A stretch of DNA of 64,000 nucleotides from Micromonospora coriariae. GTDB taxonomy: Bacteria > Actinomycetota > Actinomycetes > Mycobacteriales > Micromonosporaceae. The notes under the pieces were generated by a model. The model was not told the DNA's origin, searched no databases, and saw only the letters and a program-made list of their open reading frames with translations. Shown in pieces: positions 26,364 through 36,235 of this stretch. The position numbers and the translations under genes were made by a program. The DNA is taken from NCBI RefSeq assembly GCF_900091455.1, contig NZ_LT607412.1:4650001-4714000 (forward strand). Reading direction: 5' to 3'. Each line of letters starts with the position of its first letter. Within the stretch, counting starts at the first letter, position 1.

Positions 26364-28502
26364 TCAGTTGCCGGTCGTGAAACCGGTGATGTCGCCCACC
26401 CGGGCCAGCGAGGCGTGTGCCGCCGCCACGATCCGGTCGCCGGTGAAACCGAACTGCTCGAAGAGCACGGTGTGCGGGGCGCTCGCTCCGTAGTGCTCCA
26501 GGCTGACGCTCTCGCCGAGGTCGCCGACGACGCCGCGCCAGGACATCGCGATGCCCGCCTCCACGCTCACCCGTGCCTTTACCCCGCGTGGGAGCACCGA
26601 CTCCCGGTACGCCTCGTCCTGCTCGTAGAACCACTCCTGGCAGGGCATCGACACCACCCGGGTGGGGGTGCCGTCGGCCTCCAGGCGCTCCCGGGCGGTC
26701 AGGCAGAGCTGCACCTCGGAACCGGTGCCGACGATGATCACCTGCGGCTTGCCGTTGGACGCCTCGGCCAGCACGTAGCCGCCCTTGGCGACCCCCTCCG
26801 CGCCGCCCAGGACGTCCCGGTCCAGGGTCGGCAGCGGCTGGCGGCTCAGCGCCATGGCGGTGGGCCGGTCGGTGTGCTCCAGCGCCAGCCGCCAGGCCCA
26901 GGCGGTCTCGTTGGCGTCGGCCGGGCGGACCACGTCCAGGCCGGGGATGGCGCGCAGCGCGGTCAGGTGCTCCACCGGCTGGTGGGTCGGACCGTCCTCG
27001 CCGAGGCCGATCGAGTCGTGCGTCCAGACGTACGTCACCGGCAGCTTCATCAGCGCGGCCAGCCGCACCGAGGGGCGCATGTAGTCGCTGAACACCAGGA
27101 AGGTGCCGCCGTACGGGCGGGTGCCGCCGTGCAGGGCGATGCCGTTGAGGATCGCGCCCATGGCGTGCTCGCGGATGCCGAAGTGCAGCGTGCGCCCGTA
27201 CTCGTGGCCCGGGAAGTCCTTGGTGGCGTGCGCGGCCGGGATGAAGGACGGTTCGCCCTTCATGGTGGTGTTGTTGCTCTCGGCCAGGTCGGCCGAACCG
27301 CCCCACAGCTCCGGCAGCACCGGCGCGAGCGCCTCCAGCACCTTGCCGGAGGCGGCCCGGGTGGCCAGGCCCTTGGCGTCGGCGGGGAAGGTGGGCAGCG
27401 CGTCGGCCCAGCCTTCGGGCAGCACCCGGCCGGCCATCCGCTCGTAGAGCGCCGTGCGCTCCGGGTTCGCCGACTTCCAGGCGTCGAACGCGGTGGTCCA
27501 CTGCTCCTGGGCGGCGGAGCCGCGGCCCATCACCTTCCGGGCGTGGCCGAGCACCTCCGTGTCGACGTCGAAGGTCTTGTCCGGGTCGAAGCCGAGGATC
27601 CGCTTGGTGGCCTTCACCTCGTCGGCGCCGAGCGCCGAACCGTGGATCTTGCCGGTGTTCTGCTTGTTGGGCGCGGGCCAGCCGATGATGGTGCGCAGGG
27701 CGATGAAGGAGGGACGCGCGGTCTCCGCCTTGGCGGCCAGCAGCGCCTGGTAGAGCGCCTCCGCGTCCTCGTGGTAGTCGCCCTGGTCGGCGTCGCCGCT
27801 GCGCCAGTCGACCGTCTGCACGTGCCAGCCGTACGCCTCGTAGCGGGCGGCCACGTCCTCGCTCTTGGCGATCCGGGTGTCGTCCTCGATCGAGATCTCG
27901 TTGTCGTCGTAGATCACCGTGAGGTTGCCCAGCTGCTGGTGCCCGGCGAGGGCGCTGGCCTCGTGGCTGATGCCCTCCTCGATGTCACCGTCCGAGACGA
28001 TGCACCAGATGTCGTGGTCGAAGACCGACGCGCCGGGCTCGGTCTCCGGGTCGAACAGGCCGCGCTCGCGGCGGGCCGCCATCGCCATGCCGACCGCGTT
28101 GCCCAGGCCCTGCCCGAGCGGGCCGGTGGTGGTCTCCACGCCCGGGGTGTGCCCGTGCTCCGGGTGGCCCGGGGTGAGCGAGCCCCACTGCCGCAGCGAC
28201 TGCAGGTCGGCCAGGCTCATCGGGTAACCGGAGAGGAACAACTGGATGTAGAGGGTCAGGCTGGAGTGTCCGGCCGACAGCACGAACCGGTCCCGGCCGG
28301 GCCAGTTCGGGTCGGCCGGGTTGTGCCGTATGACCCGGTTGAAGAGCAGGTAGGCCGCGGGCGCCAGGCTCATCGCGGTGCCCGGGTGGCCGTTGCCGGA
28401 TTTTTCCACGGCATCCATGGCCAGCACGCGGACGGTGTCGACGGCCCGGCGGTCGAGGTCGGACCAGTTGAGTGCGGAGTGCTCGGGTCGGTTGGCAGCC
28501 AC
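26364..28502 (-). CDS. tkt: Transketolase
   Basis: Transketolase is the thiamine-diphosphate enzyme that moves two-carbon units among sugar phosphates. The start is GTG 28502 ([20 protein letters not shown]), with gaggag ten bases upstream, giving 712 residues. Domains follow the usual order: ThDP-binding N-terminal domain ([20 protein letters not shown]; later [17 protein letters not shown]), middle Pyr domain ([33 protein letters not shown]) and C-terminal domain ([17 protein letters not shown], here [13 protein letters not shown]). It is the first gene of the pentose-phosphate operon and divergent from ctaB. Confidence 0.97.
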   Translation of the reverse strand: MAANRPEHSALNWSDLDRRAVDTVRVLAMDAVEKSGNGHPGTAMSLAPAAYLLFNRVIRHNPADPNWPGRDRFVLSAGHSSLTLYIQLFLSGYPMSLADLQSLRQWGSLTPGHPEHGHTPGVETTTGPLGQGLGNAVGMAMAARRERGLFDPETEPGASVFDHDIWCIVSDGDIEEGISHEASALAGHQQLGNLTVIYDDNEISIEDDTRIAKSEDVAARYEAYGWHVQTVDWRSGDADQGDYHEDAEALYQALLAAKAETARPSFIALRTIIGWPAPNKQNTGKIHGSALGADEVKATKRILGFDPDKTFDVDTEVLGHARKVMGRGSAAQEQWTTAFDAWKSANPERTALYERMAGRVLPEGWADALPTFPADAKGLATRAASGKVLEALAPVLPELWGGSADLAESNNTTMKGEPSFIPAAHATKDFPGHEYGRTLHFGIREHAMGAILNGIALHGGTRPYGGTFLVFSDYMRPSVRLAALMKLPVTYVWTHDSIGLGEDGPTHQPVEHLTALRAIPGLDVVRPADANETAWAWRLALEHTDRPTAMALSRQPLPTLDRDVLGGAEGVAKGGYVLAEASNGKPQVIIVGTGSEVQLCLTARERLEADGTPTRVVSMPCQEWFYEQDEAYRESVLPRGVKARVSVEAGIAMSWRGVVGDLGESVSLEHYGASAPHTVLFEQFGFTGDRIVAAAHASLARVGDITGFTTGN

Positions 28503-28649
28503 GATGGTTGTGCTCCTCGGCAGATGGGCGGAACCCTCACTGGTGACCCTATCGAGCGTGACTAAACGTCCGCCCGGGGATCTCTGCATGGTGTGCGGTA
28601 CGTAGCGGCGCGTCGCGTCGTTCAACCCGGTGGTGTGACGGCCCGCACC

Positions 28650-28683
28650 GTTGTCGGGTCGGCCGGGCAGCCAAAACGACAAC
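28650..28683. promoter_or_regulatory. Inverted repeat in the tkt/ctaB divergent promoter region
   Basis: GTTGTCG (28650-28656) and CGACAAC (28677-28683) are exact inverted copies 27 bases apart centre to centre, between the divergent tkt and ctaB genes. This could be a regulator site; the sequence does not identify the regulator. Confidence 0.35.
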
Positions 28684-28767
28684 GCGTAGTGTGTGGGTCG
28701 GTATGCGGACCCCGAGCGGGTCCCGCCGATCCGATCTCCCCGTGCCGATGCCGGAAGGTGGCAATCC

Positions 28768-29721
28768 GTGAGCATGATCACCGAGCGCCCCGCGAGCAAC
28801 CCTGCCGGGCACCCCCCGGCGCGGGCGGTCGAGGGTCCGGTGGCGCGGCGGGACGTGCGCGCGATCCTCTCGGCGTACGTGGCGCTCACCAAGCCGCGAA
28901 TCGTCGAGCTGCTGCTGGTCACCACCATCCCGGCGATGATGCTCGCCGAAGGCGGTCTGCCGTCGCTGTGGCTGATGGCCGTGGTGCTGGTCGGCGGCTC
29001 GCTCGCCGCGGGCGCGGCCAGCGTGCTCAACTGCTACATCGACCGGGACATCGACCAGTTGATGCGGCGTACCAAGCGCCGTCCGCTGCCGGCGCACACC
29101 GTGTCGCCGCGGAGCGCGCTGATCTTCGGTCTCGTGCTGGCGGCGGTCTCGGTCGCCCTGATGGCGGCGCTCACCAACCTGCTGGCCGCCGGGCTGACCC
29201 TCGCCGCGATCGCCTACTACGACCTCGTCTACACCCTGTGGCTCAAGCGCTCCACCCCGACGAACACCTTCTGGGGCGGGGCCTGCGGGGCCGCGCCGGT
29301 GCTGATCGGGTGGGCGGCGGTGACCGGCTCGCTGGCGCCGGCCGCCTGGGGGCTGTTCGCGGTGGTCTTCTTCTGGCAGATGCCGCACTTCTACCCCCTC
29401 GCCATGAAGTACAAGGACGACTACGCCCGGGCCGGGATCCCGATGCTGCCGGTGGTGGCCTCCACCCGCCGGGTGAACGCCGAGATCCTGATCTTCGCCT
29501 GGCTCACCGTGCTCACCTCCCTCGCGGTCTGGCCGCTGGGGCTCAGCGCGATCTACGGCGTGCCGACCCTGGTGGTGGGCGCCATCTTCCTGGTCGAGGC
29601 GCACCGGCTCTGCCGGCGGGCGACGCGCGGCGAGGCGGTCAAGCCGATGCGGCTGTTCCACTGGTCGACGACGTACCTGACCATCCTCTTCGTGGCCGTC
29701 GCGGTCGACGCCCTGATCTGA
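28768..29721 (+). CDS. ctaB: Protohaem IX farnesyltransferase
   Basis: CtaB (COX10 family) converts haem B to haem O for cytochrome oxidase. From GTG 28768 it has 317 residues; ggaagg nine bases upstream favours this over ATG 28774. The UbiA-type prenyltransferase fold shows [20 protein letters not shown], the first Asp-rich motif [20 protein letters not shown] and the second [20 protein letters not shown], plus about eight hydrophobic helices (for example [20 protein letters not shown]). Divergence from tkt is a standard actinobacterial arrangement. ctaA lies 1.7 kb on. Confidence 0.95.
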   Translation: MSMITERPASNPAGHPPARAVEGPVARRDVRAILSAYVALTKPRIVELLLVTTIPAMMLAEGGLPSLWLMAVVLVGGSLAAGAASVLNCYIDRDIDQLMRRTKRRPLPAHTVSPRSALIFGLVLAAVSVALMAALTNLLAAGLTLAAIAYYDLVYTLWLKRSTPTNTFWGGACGAAPVLIGWAAVTGSLAPAAWGLFAVVFFWQMPHFYPLAMKYKDDYARAGIPMLPVVASTRRVNAEILIFAWLTVLTSLAVWPLGLSAIYGVPTLVVGAIFLVEAHRLCRRATRGEAVKPMRLFHWSTTYLTILFVAVAVDALI

Positions 29722-30014
29722 CCCTGCCCTGCCGCGGGGCTCCGCCCGTAAGTGTGGATGGCAATTCTTCGACTAATCACGGTCATGGATGAGTTGTCCG
29801 GGTTTAACGTCACATCAGCGTAACTTTCGGCATGAGCCGGATCGGCTCAACCTGCGGGGATTGGGTCCTGATTTAACCGCGTGTTCTGCGCTGAAAAGTC
29901 CGGATAAAACCGGACAGTTAACCTGTGGTGTTCCTTAAACCTGTAGGTAATTGGCATCACAAAAGCTGCATGGTTCTCGCCCGTCCGAGTGCAACTCTGC
30001 TTAGGCTTCGCGTC
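29722..30014. promoter_or_regulatory. AT-richer intergenic region before the 111-residue hypothetical
   Basis: This 293-base stretch is clearly AT-richer than its surroundings. It holds a perfect 6-bp inverted repeat, GTCCGG-ATAAAA-CCGGAC (29898-29915), and a direct repeat AACCTGT at 29920 and 29939. TAGGCT (30002-30007) lies seven bases before the next ATG and could be a -10 for a leaderless transcript. No gene is seen in it. Confidence 0.45.
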
Positions 30015-30350
30015 ATGGCAGATGGTTCCGATACGACGCTGACGGCCGAGCAGACCGCCGGCGAGCAGGCGCCCCACGGCCTGGTCGCGGGCCTCAGGGC
30101 GTTCGCCGCCGGACACGGCGGAGCGAAGGCGGTCATCGAGTACGTCGGCAAGCGTGGCGCGCGAATCGTCCTCGTAGGTACCGACGGTGAGTGGGGCGAC
30201 CAGTTCGCCGACGACACCGTCACCGCGCGGGAGGCGTGCGCCAAGGCGGGAGTCACCGTCGAGAACGCCTGGGAGCGTGAACTGATGGACCAGATGCGTC
30301 CGAGCAACGACCTCTGGCGGTCGATGGCCCGACGCACTATGGCCCGCTGA
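30015..30350 (+). CDS. Hypothetical protein, 111 residues
   Basis: The protein starts at ATG 30015 (MADGSDTTLTAEQTAGEQAP) without a recognisable ribosome-binding site; a -10-like TAGGCT seven bases upstream suggests leaderless translation. It is soluble, acidic at the N-terminus, then has a compact alpha/beta-looking segment (KAVIEYVGKRGARIVLVGTD) and an Arg-rich C-terminal helix (LWRSMARRTMAR). I recognise no domain. Codon use matches its neighbours. It sits between ctaB and an ATP-grasp gene, with a long AT-richer leader, which suggests its own regulation. Confidence 0.7.
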   Translation: MADGSDTTLTAEQTAGEQAPHGLVAGLRAFAAGHGGAKAVIEYVGKRGARIVLVGTDGEWGDQFADDTVTAREACAKAGVTVENAWERELMDQMRPSNDLWRSMARRTMAR

Positions 30351-30364
30351 GATAGATACCTGAA

Positions 30365-31285
30365 TTGACCAACCACTATCAGTCGACCCGGGGGGAACCC
30401 CGGGTCGCTCTCGTCACCTGCACCGAACTCGTCGACCTCGACCCGGACGACCGGCTGGTCCTCGCCCCGCTCGCCGCCCGGGGGATCGCCGCCGAGGCGG
30501 TCGTCTGGGACGACGCCGACGTCGACTGGTCCTCCTACGACCTGGTAGTGCTCCGCTCACCGTGGGACTACGCGCTGCGCCGCGACGAGTTCGTCGCCTG
30601 GGCCTCCTCCGTACCGGCGCTGGTCAACCCGGCCGAGGTGGTGCGGTGGAACACCGACAAGCGCTACCTCGCCGAGCTCAGCGCGGCCGGTGTGCCGACC
30701 GTGCCGACATCCTGGGTCGGGCCCGGGGAGAGTTGGCTGCCGCCGGCCGACACCGGCGAGTACGTGATCAAGCCGGCGGTCAGCGCGGGCAGCCAGGACA
30801 CCGGCCGGTACGACCTGGCCGACCCGGAGCACCGGCAACTCGCCGCGGCGCACGTACGCCGGCTCTCCGACGCCCGTCGGGTGACGATGGTCCAGCCGTA
30901 CCTGACGGCGGTCGACACCGAGGGCGAGACGGCACTGCTCTTCCTGGCCGGTCCGGACGGGCTCGCGTTCAGCCACGCGATCCGCAAGGGCCCGATGCTG
31001 ACCGGGCCGGACCCCGGCCCGGACGGGCTCTACAAGGCCGAGGAGATCACCGCCCGCACCGCGGCCCCGGCGCAGCTGGCGGTGGCGGAGAAGACCCTGG
31101 CGGTGGTACCGGGCGGCACGGCGCAGCTGCTCTACGCCCGGGTCGACCTGATCCCCGGCCCGGACGGCGCCCCGGTCCTGGTCGAGCTCGAGCTGACCGA
31201 GCCGTCGCTCTTTCTCGGCTACGCCGACGGCGCACCCGACCGCCTCGCCGAGGCCGTCACCACCCACCTGGCCCGTCGCGGCTGA
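30365..31285 (+). CDS. ATP-grasp family ligase-like protein
   Basis: The 306-residue protein has the glutathione-synthetase-like ATP-grasp layout. The N-terminal segment RVALVTCTELVDLDPDDR and the conserved block VVLRSPWDYALRRDEFVAWA come first. The nucleotide-binding part includes NTDKRYLAEL, EYVIKPAVSAGSQDTGRY and the metal-binding VLVELELTEPSLFLGYADG. Such enzymes join a carboxylate to an amine or thiol through an acyl phosphate; the substrate is unknown. The frame begins at TTG 30365, seven bases after a -10-like TAGATA, so a leaderless start is possible; the N-terminal 12 residues are therefore uncertain. Confidence 0.8.
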   Translation: MTNHYQSTRGEPRVALVTCTELVDLDPDDRLVLAPLAARGIAAEAVVWDDADVDWSSYDLVVLRSPWDYALRRDEFVAWASSVPALVNPAEVVRWNTDKRYLAELSAAGVPTVPTSWVGPGESWLPPADTGEYVIKPAVSAGSQDTGRYDLADPEHRQLAAAHVRRLSDARRVTMVQPYLTAVDTEGETALLFLAGPDGLAFSHAIRKGPMLTGPDPGPDGLYKAEEITARTAAPAQLAVAEKTLAVVPGGTAQLLYARVDLIPGPDGAPVLVELELTEPSLFLGYADGAPDRLAEAVTTHLARRG

Positions 31286-31376
31286 CCTTCGCGGGGCGTC
31301 CCCGCCTCGACGCTTCCCTGGCGGTGCGCGGATCGCGGGTCGGACGGACCGGCGAGATCGCGTGGCGGGGCCGCGG

Positions 31377-32324
31377 CTAGGCGGTGGCCGGGACTGCTTC
31401 GGTGTCGGCCGGGGCGGCGGCCCAGGGTGCGGGGGCGACCGGGCGGCGTTCGCGAGTGGACCACTGCACCGAGAGGGTGGCCAGCAGCACCAGGCAGGAG
31501 CCGAGCATGTGTGCGCCGACCAGGACGGCCGGCACGTGGGTGAAGTACTGCACGAAGCCGATGAGGCCCTGACCCAGCTCCACGGCGAGCAGGACGACGG
31601 CGGCCCGGGTGGCCCGCCGTGCGCCGACCGCGCGGAACGCGAAGATCAGCGCCACCGAGAGACCGATCAGCAGGAAGACGCTGTCGGCATGCACCTGGGA
31701 GATCGACTCCGGGTCCAGGCCGTTGCGGGCCGCGCCCTGGTCGCCGGCGTGTGGGCCGCTGCCGGTGACCCAGGTGCCGATGACCAGCACCGCCACCGCG
31801 ACGCCCGTGGTGACCCGGGCCAGCGCGCGCAGCGGCGCCGGGACCACGGCGACCGTCGGCCCGTCCGGGTCGGCGATCCGCCGCCACAGGGCGTACGCGG
31901 CGGCGATGACCGCCATCGAGGCGAGGAAGTGCAGCCCGACCACCCACGGGTTGAGGTTGGTGAGCACGGTGAGACCGCCGACCACGGCCTGGGCGGGAAT
32001 GCCCAGGAAGACCGCGACGGCCAGCGCCAGCAGCCCGGGCCGGCGTGGCCGGTGGGCCAGCACGGCCAGCACGGTGGCCAGCGCGATCAGGCCCACCGCG
32101 AAGGTCAGCATCCGGTTGCCGAACTCGATCACCCCGTGCCCGCCCATTTCCGACGTCGCGACGTACGACGCGTCCGTGCACCGGGGCCAGGTCGGGCAGC
32201 CGAGGCCCGAGGCGGTCAACCGGACGGCCCCGCCGGTGACGACGATGCCCACGTTCGCGATGATCGAGGTGAGCGCGAGGCGGCGCAGCAGGGTGCCGGA
32301 GACCGGACGGACGTATCGGTTCAC
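31377..32324 (-). CDS. ctaA: Haem A synthase (COX15/CtaA)
   Basis: CtaA oxidises the methyl of haem O to make haem A for cytochrome aa3 oxidase. I favour GTG 32324 (VNRYVRPVSGTLLRRLALTS, 315 residues). TAGGAT lies seven bases before it, fitting a leaderless promoter; a GTG six codons earlier (32342) is also open. Eight hydrophobic helices are visible, with conserved haem-ligand His in GGHGVIEFGNRMLTF, in PWVVGLHFLASMAV, in QVHADSVFLLIGL and in VLVGAHMLGSCLVL. The short loop GCPTWPRCTD holds the Cys pair typical of the family. It is divergent from sufR. Confidence 0.94.
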   Translation of the reverse strand: MNRYVRPVSGTLLRRLALTSIIANVGIVVTGGAVRLTASGLGCPTWPRCTDASYVATSEMGGHGVIEFGNRMLTFAVGLIALATVLAVLAHRPRRPGLLALAVAVFLGIPAQAVVGGLTVLTNLNPWVVGLHFLASMAVIAAAYALWRRIADPDGPTVAVVPAPLRALARVTTGVAVAVLVIGTWVTGSGPHAGDQGAARNGLDPESISQVHADSVFLLIGLSVALIFAFRAVGARRATRAAVVLLAVELGQGLIGFVQYFTHVPAVLVGAHMLGSCLVLLATLSVQWSTRERRPVAPAPWAAAPADTEAVPATA

Positions 32325-32404
32325 GGCGCAAATCCTACGCACCGTAGTGATCGAGGTTCGTCCGACTCCGCCGGCTCGGTGGTTCGGATCACCGGGGCCC
32401 GGGT

Positions 32405-32433
32405 TTGCGGCCCCTGAGGTAATTACGTAACGT
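32405..32433 (+). promoter_or_regulatory. Predicted sufR promoter (leaderless)
   Basis: A -35-like TTGCGG (32405-32410) and a -10-like TAACGT (32428-32433) are 17 bases apart, and the sufR GTG begins eight bases after the -10, so transcription should start at or one base before the start codon. The 8-bp palindrome TTACGTAA (32423-32430) overlaps the -10 and is a candidate site for SufR itself. Confidence 0.6.
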
Positions 32434-32440
32434 TGGCGTT

Positions 32441-33241
32441 GTGAAAAACGTGGCGGCGCTCTCCGGGCAGCAGCCGACGGCCGGTCCGGCCGTCGGGGCG
32501 AGCGCGTCCGCGTCGGTCGTGACCACGTCAGCCGCGCTCAGCGGCACCGCGCCGACCGAGGTCTCCACCCGGGACCGGGTCACCCAGCTGCTGCTGGAGC
32601 GGGGGGCCACCACCGCCGCGCAGCTCGGGGAGGCGCTCGGGCTCAGCCCCGCCGCGATCCGGCGGCACCTGGACGCGATGCTCGCCGACGGTGACGTGTT
32701 CGCCCGCGAGCAGACCGTGCAGGGCAGCCGCGGTCGGGGGCGTCCGGCCAAGGTGTTCCTGCTGACCGAAGCCGCCCGGGTCCGCTGTGGCACCCATCAC
32801 TACGACAACATGGCCACCGCCGCCCTGCGCTGGATCGCCCGCAGCGGTGGCTCGGACGCCGTCGAGGCGTTCGCCACCGAGCAGGTGTCCGCCCTCGAGT
32901 CCCGCTGTCAGGCGGCCATGGAGGACGCCGGCGACGACCCGCTCGCGCGAGCGGAGGCACTCGCCGCGGCGCTCACCGCCGAGGGTTACGCTGCCAACGC
33001 GTCCACGATCGCCTCCGGCGGCCAGCTCTGCCAGCACCACTGCCCGGTGGCGCACGTGGCCGCCGAGTTTCCCCAGCTGTGCGAGGCCGAGACCGCGGTG
33101 ATCTCCCGTCTGGTCGGCACCCACGTGCAGCGCCTGGCCACCATCGCGCACGGCGACGGTGTGTGCACCACGCACATTCCGACCCAGCCGGGCCGCGTTC
33201 AATCCGGTAATCCCGTCACCACTGTGAGGACAGATAGATGA
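32441..33241 (+). CDS. sufR: SUF operon regulator SufR (iron-sulfur helix-turn-helix protein)
   Basis: SufR senses iron-sulfur cluster status and usually represses the SUF operon when carrying a cluster. The 266-residue protein starts at GTG 32441. A winged helix-turn-helix spans about residues 45-110 ([21 protein letters not shown]). Cluster-binding cysteines lie near the C-terminus in [20 protein letters not shown] followed by Cys, the pattern of cluster-binding SufR/DeoR-like proteins. It is the first gene of the operon, and its stop overlaps the sufB start (ATGA). The disordered Ala/Thr-rich first 40 residues make a later start possible. Confidence 0.93.
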   Translation: MKNVAALSGQQPTAGPAVGASASASVVTTSAALSGTAPTEVSTRDRVTQLLLERGATTAAQLGEALGLSPAAIRRHLDAMLADGDVFAREQTVQGSRGRGRPAKVFLLTEAARVRCGTHHYDNMATAALRWIARSGGSDAVEAFATEQVSALESRCQAAMEDAGDDPLARAEALAAALTAEGYAANASTIASGGQLCQHHCPVAHVAAEFPQLCEAETAVISRLVGTHVQRLATIAHGDGVCTTHIPTQPGRVQSGNPVTTVRTDR

Positions 33242-34668
33242 CCGAGCAGATCGTCCAGCCCCTGACCCAGGAAGAGCAGCTCGCCGCCCTGGGTCGCTAC
33301 GAGTACGGCTGGTCCGACCCGGACGCCGCCGGGGCGGTTGCCCAGCGCGGCATCAACGAGGCGGTGGTGCGGGACATCTCGGCGAAGAAGAACGAGCCGG
33401 CCTGGATGCTCGACCTGCGCCTGAAGGGTCTCCGGCTGTTCGGCCGCAAGCCGATGCCGGCCTGGGGCGCCGACCTCACCGGGATCGACTTCGACAACAT
33501 CAAGTACTTCGTGCGGTCCACCGAGAAGCAGGCCACCAGCTGGGAGGACCTGCCGGAGGACATCAAGAACACCTACGACCGGCTGGGCATCCCGGAGGCG
33601 GAGAAGCAGCGGCTGGTCGCCGGCGTCGCGGCGCAGTACGAGTCCGAGGTCGTCTACCACAAGATCCGTGAGGACCTTGAGGAGCAGGGCGTCCTCTTCC
33701 TGGACACCGACACCGCGCTGCGCGAGCACGAGGACGTGTTCAAGGAGTACTTCGGCACGGTGATCCCGGTCGGCGACAACAAGTTCGCAGCGCTGAACAC
33801 CTCCGTATGGTCCGGTGGCTCGTTCATCTACGTGCCGAAGGGTGTGCACGTGGAGATCCCGCTGCAGGCCTACTTCCGGATCAACACGGAGAACATGGGC
33901 CAGTTCGAGCGGACGCTGATCATCGTCGACGAGGGTGCGTACGTGCACTACGTCGAGGGCTGCACCGCGCCGCTCTACTCCTCCGACTCGCTGCACAGCG
34001 CGGTCGTGGAGATCATCGTCAAGAAGAACGCGCGTTGCCGCTACACGACCATCCAGAACTGGTCGAACAACGTCTACAACCTGGTCACCAAGCGCGCCGT
34101 GTGCCACGAGGGCGCGACCATGGAGTGGGTCGACGGCAACATCGGCTCCAAGGTGACCATGAAGTACCCGGCGGTCTACATGACCGGCGAGCACGCCAAG
34201 GGCGAGGTGCTCTCGGTGGCCATGGCCGGCGAGGGCCAGCACCAGGACGCCGGCGCCAAGATGGTGCACGCCGCGCCGCACACCTCCTCGACCATCGTGT
34301 CGAAGTCGATCGCCCGGGGCGGCGGCCGCACCTCGTACCGGGGCCTGGTGCAGGTGCTGGAGGGTTCGCACCACAGCCGGAGCACTGTCAAGTGCGACGC
34401 GCTGCTGGTGGACACCATCTCCCGCTCGGACACCTACCCGTACGTCGACATCCGCGAGGACGACGTGTCGATGGGGCACGAGGCGACCGTCTCCAAGATC
34501 AGTGACGACCAGCTCTTCTACCTGATGAGCCGGGGCCTGAGCGAGGACGAGGCGATGGCCATGATCGTGCGTGGCTTCATCGAGCCGATCGCCAAGGAAC
34601 TCCCCATGGAGTACGCCCTGGAGCTGAACCGGCTGATCGAACTCCAGATGGAGGGCGCGGTCGGCTGA
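33238..34668 (+). CDS. sufB: Fe-S cluster scaffold SufB
   Basis: SufB is the main scaffold of the SufBCD complex on which iron-sulfur clusters are built. The 476-residue protein begins at ATG 33238, overlapping sufR by four bases. It has the beta-helical core ([53 protein letters not shown]), the conserved Cys in [20 protein letters not shown] and the C-terminal [20 protein letters not shown] with the Glu/Asp residues at the SufD interface. Length is normal. sufD follows after 98 bases, the only sizeable gap in the operon. Confidence 0.97.
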   Translation: MTEQIVQPLTQEEQLAALGRYEYGWSDPDAAGAVAQRGINEAVVRDISAKKNEPAWMLDLRLKGLRLFGRKPMPAWGADLTGIDFDNIKYFVRSTEKQATSWEDLPEDIKNTYDRLGIPEAEKQRLVAGVAAQYESEVVYHKIREDLEEQGVLFLDTDTALREHEDVFKEYFGTVIPVGDNKFAALNTSVWSGGSFIYVPKGVHVEIPLQAYFRINTENMGQFERTLIIVDEGAYVHYVEGCTAPLYSSDSLHSAVVEIIVKKNARCRYTTIQNWSNNVYNLVTKRAVCHEGATMEWVDGNIGSKVTMKYPAVYMTGEHAKGEVLSVAMAGEGQHQDAGAKMVHAAPHTSSTIVSKSIARGGGRTSYRGLVQVLEGSHHSRSTVKCDALLVDTISRSDTYPYVDIREDDVSMGHEATVSKISDDQLFYLMSRGLSEDEAMAMIVRGFIEPIAKELPMEYALELNRLIELQMEGAVG

Positions 34669-34766
34669 CCCCGGCCGGCCGACTCTCGCGGTGGCCCACC
34701 CGCCGCTCCGCGTCGCGACCAGCCCGTCCGACCCTCCGATTAACCGTAGAACAGACCAAGGAAGAC

Positions 34767-35909
34767 ATGACTACCCAGGCTTCCGCGCCGCCCAGCACCA
34801 AGTCGCAGGCGCTGCGCTCGTACGACGTCGCTGACTTTCCGGCCCTCACCGGCCTGGAGGAGGAGTGGCGTTTCACCCCGCTCAAGCGGCTGCGCGGGCT
34901 CGCCGGTGAGCCACAGGCCGCCACCGGCACGATCCGGCACGAGTACGGCGACCTGCCCGAGGGCGTGGCCGTCGAGCGGATCGGCACCGACGACCCGCGG
35001 GTGGGCAGCGTGCTCACCCCGGTCGACCGGGTCAGCGCGCTCGCCTACGGCGGTGCCGGCCAGGCGCTGCTGCTCAGTGTGGCCAGCGACGTGGTGGTGG
35101 GTGCGCCGGTGAGCCTGCGGGTGGTCGGTGACAGCGCCGAGGGCGTGGCCTTCGGGCACACCTTCGTCGAGGTGGGCCGGTTCGCCGAGCTGACCCTGGT
35201 GCTGGAGCACGTCGGCTCGGCGACCCTGGCCGACAACGTCGAGGTCTCCGTGGCCGACGGCGCGAAGCTGACCCTGGTCACCGTCGCGGACTGGGCCGAC
35301 GACGCGGTGCAGGCACAGCACCTGAAGATCAAGCTGGGTCGGGACGCCCGGGTGACGCACGTCCAGGTCAGCCTCGGCGGTGACCTGGTCCGGCAGTACA
35401 CGTCGGTGGAGTACACCGGCCGCGGTGGCGAGGCCGAGCTGTACGGCGTCTACTTCGCCGACTCCGGCCAGCACCTGGAGCACCGGCAACTGGTGGATCA
35501 CAGCGTGCCGGACTGCCGCAGCTACGTCGGTTACCGGGGCGCCCTGCAGGGCGAGGACGCGCACACCGTCTGGGTGGGCGACGTGCTGATCCGGGCCGAG
35601 GCGACCGGCACCGACACGTACGAGATCAACCGGAACCTGTTGCTCACCGACGGCGCGCGGGCGGACTCCGTACCCAATCTGGAGATCGAGACCGGCGAGA
35701 TCGCCGGCGCCGGCCACGCCAGCGCGACCGGCCGCTTCGACGACGAGCAGCTCTTCTACCTGATGGCCCGGGGTATCCCGGAGGGCGAGGCCCGCCGCCT
35801 GGTGGTTCGCGGCTTCTTCGCCGAGCTGATCAACAAGATCCCGGTGGAGTCGCTGCGGGAGCGTCTTGGCGACGCGATCGAGGCCCGGCTGACCAAGGCT
35901 GGCGCCTGA
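34767..35909 (+). CDS. sufD: Fe-S cluster assembly protein SufD
   Basis: SufD pairs with SufB in the SufBCD complex and is needed for iron acquisition. The 380-residue protein starts at ATG 34767 after ccaaggaag. The divergent N-terminus (SYDVADFPALTGLEEEWRFT) leads into the SufB/D beta-helix (VEVSVADGAKLTLVTVADWA; GVYFADSGQHLEHRQLVDHS) and the shared C-terminal helices (GRFDDEQLFYLMARGIPEGE). Its TGA overlaps the ATG of the next gene by one base. Confidence 0.96.
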   Translation: MTTQASAPPSTKSQALRSYDVADFPALTGLEEEWRFTPLKRLRGLAGEPQAATGTIRHEYGDLPEGVAVERIGTDDPRVGSVLTPVDRVSALAYGGAGQALLLSVASDVVVGAPVSLRVVGDSAEGVAFGHTFVEVGRFAELTLVLEHVGSATLADNVEVSVADGAKLTLVTVADWADDAVQAQHLKIKLGRDARVTHVQVSLGGDLVRQYTSVEYTGRGGEAELYGVYFADSGQHLEHRQLVDHSVPDCRSYVGYRGALQGEDAHTVWVGDVLIRAEATGTDTYEINRNLLLTDGARADSVPNLEIETGEIAGAGHASATGRFDDEQLFYLMARGIPEGEARRLVVRGFFAELINKIPVESLRERLGDAIEARLTKAGA

Positions 35910-36235
35910 TGATCCGGATCTGCTCCACCGAGGATGTGCCGAAGGGCACCGCGATCAGCGCGGATGTCGACGGCACCCCGATCGCGCTGGTGCACGGCGA
36001 GGACGGCCAGTTCTACGCCGCCTACGACGAGTGCTCGCACGCCTCGGTCGCCCTCTCCGAGGGTGAGGTCGACGGCTGCACGCTCGAGTGCTGGCTGCAC
36101 GGCTCGCGTTTCGACCTGCGCACCGGGCAGCCCTCCGGGTTGCCGGCCACCGAACCCGTACCCGTCTACCCCGTCGAAGTCCGCGACGGCGACATCTACC
36201 TCAGCCTGACGCCGAGTAATGGAGTGACCCGATAA
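35909..36235 (+). CDS. Rieske-type non-haem iron ferredoxin of the SUF operon
   Basis: The 108-residue cytosolic protein is a small Rieske ferredoxin. Cluster ligands are Cys/His in DECSHASVAL and Cys/His in LECWLHGSRFDLRTG. There is no signal peptide. It lies between sufD and sufC with one-base overlaps on both sides (TGATG and TAATG), a placement common in actinobacterial SUF operons. It may supply electrons for cluster assembly; that role is inferred from position. Confidence 0.9.
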   Translation: MIRICSTEDVPKGTAISADVDGTPIALVHGEDGQFYAAYDECSHASVALSEGEVDGCTLECWLHGSRFDLRTGQPSGLPATEPVPVYPVEVRDGDIYLSLTPSNGVTR

